A stretch of DNA of 64,000 nucleotides. It comes from Bacteroidales bacterium (GTDB lineage Bacteria; Bacteroidota; Bacteroidia; Bacteroidales; F082). Position numbers and translations under genes: made by a program. Location: NCBI GenBank assembly GCA_021647205.1, contig JAKIVD010000007.1, positions 1 through 64,000 on the forward strand, read 5' to 3'. The notes under the pieces are model-generated. The model searched no databases and was not told the origin of the DNA. It worked only from the letters and a program-made list of their open reading frames with translations. The stretch's first letter is position 1. Each line of letters begins with the position of its first letter. Below, piece after piece: positions 63,673-64,000 of this stretch.

Positions 63673-64000
63673 TCACGATCTTCCTTCTTCTCGTAGAACA
63701 GAAGTATGGTGTTTCAGGCTGCGCAAAATTAGTGAAATGAGCAGTGTCGCAATCAGGGCAAGGTGCCAGGGTGTTTCCCACTTAAAAGTTCCGGCGGAAA
63801 AGTAAGCTCTCAGGTCTTCAATAAAAACAAAACCGACCACTGTTGCAAGTACCCCGGAGTATTCGCGGCGCAAGACACTCTTCAGTGAAAACGGGACCAC
63901 GTTTTTTTTGTGTTTCCTGATGCAGGGGATAAAAGCAGGAGTGGCATTGGCCCAGTCCATATAAGCCTGGCCGAATTTGCGTTCCAGGAAACGTTCCTCG
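63673..64000 (-). CDS. isoprenylcysteine carboxyl methyltransferase-like protein, partial
   Basis: The frame runs off the right edge of the window, and only its C-terminal 109 residues are present. The visible start EERFLERKFGQAYMDWANATPAFIP matches the conserved C-terminal block of ICMT/PEMT-type membrane methyltransferases (EExxL...FGxxYxxY...TPxFIP). Two TM helices follow (LATVVGFVFIEDL; LALIATLLISLIL). A standalone reading from the ATG at 63960 would lose this motif, so the partial reading is preferred. Confidence 0.7.
   Translation of the reverse strand, partial: EERFLERKFGQAYMDWANATPAFIPCIRKHKKNVVPFSLKSVLRREYSGVLATVVGFVFIEDLRAYFSAGTFKWETPWHLALIATLLISLILRSLKHHTSVLREEGRS

Overview
The window comes from the chromosome of a Bacteroidota bacterium, probably an environmental member of Bacteroidales or a related order. 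The evidence is: two proteins with type IX secretion (T9SS) sorting tails; many promoters with the Bacteroidota -7 box TAnnTTTG; and families typical of the phylum (fused CcsBA, DUF2851, DUF4293, DUF4136, DUF5723, FISUMP, Rho with a long disordered insert, rhomboid pair downstream of mutL). No tRNA, CRISPR array, insertion sequence or prophage was seen. The window opens at the 3' end of an rRNA operon (5S rRNA) and ends inside a methyltransferase-like gene.

Layout. 1-340: 5S rRNA, its terminator, and a decayed second copy of the 5S 3' half carrying two perfect palindromes. 340-4306: a nine-heme T9SS cytochrome c and a porin. 4506-8856: an XPF-like nuclease, a TerB/DnaJ protein, and a two-gene saccharopine pathway of lysine degradation. 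9031-11800: an accessory island with an antitoxin followed by a toxin broken by a stop codon, a membrane protein, and a truncated, frameshifted RHS gene. 12002-21703: aroQ, ccsBA, an Smr protein, a PNGase F-like T9SS protein, DUF2851. 21835-29214: zapA region, a 6S-like RNA, rny, lepB, ftsK, lolA. 29220-35795: DUF423-like protein, a YkoF/PnuC/NadR-like cluster, a glycosyltransferase, a universal stress protein, mpl, DUF1573. 35864-42024: rho, DUF4293, rfbC, tsaC, a heptosyltransferase-like gene, a DHODH-like gene. 42137-50989: envelope proteins plus an orphan ATP-grasp gene. 51052-56242: a minus-strand block with a 106-residue membrane protein, mutL, two rhomboids and an EEP hydrolase. 56489-64000: aldehyde dehydrogenase, ABC-F, carbamate kinase, rex with its own operator, a lysine-dehydrogenase-like gene, an EamA transporter and a partial methyltransferase.

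How it fits together. Much of the window is housekeeping: cell division and DNA segregation (zapA, ftsK), RNA decay (rny), secretion (lepB, lolA), peptidoglycan recycling (mpl), tRNA modification (tsaC) and repair (mutL). Respiratory and redox themes recur (multiheme cytochrome, CcsBA, Rex). Lysine catabolism appears twice (LKR/SDH pair; lysine-dehydrogenase-like gene).

The most noteworthy signals are: a 6S-like RNA between zapA and rny; a perfect Rex operator over the rex start site; the YkoF/PnuC/NadR-like cluster; an ABC-F protein with a dead second ATPase site; a 30-base insertion splitting a Trp codon in the RHS core; the nonsense-mutated toxin beside an intact antitoxin; and a T9SS protein combining PNGase F-like and LamG-like parts. 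I did not find a clearly new multi-gene defence or biosynthetic system. All family calls are by eye, without database searches.
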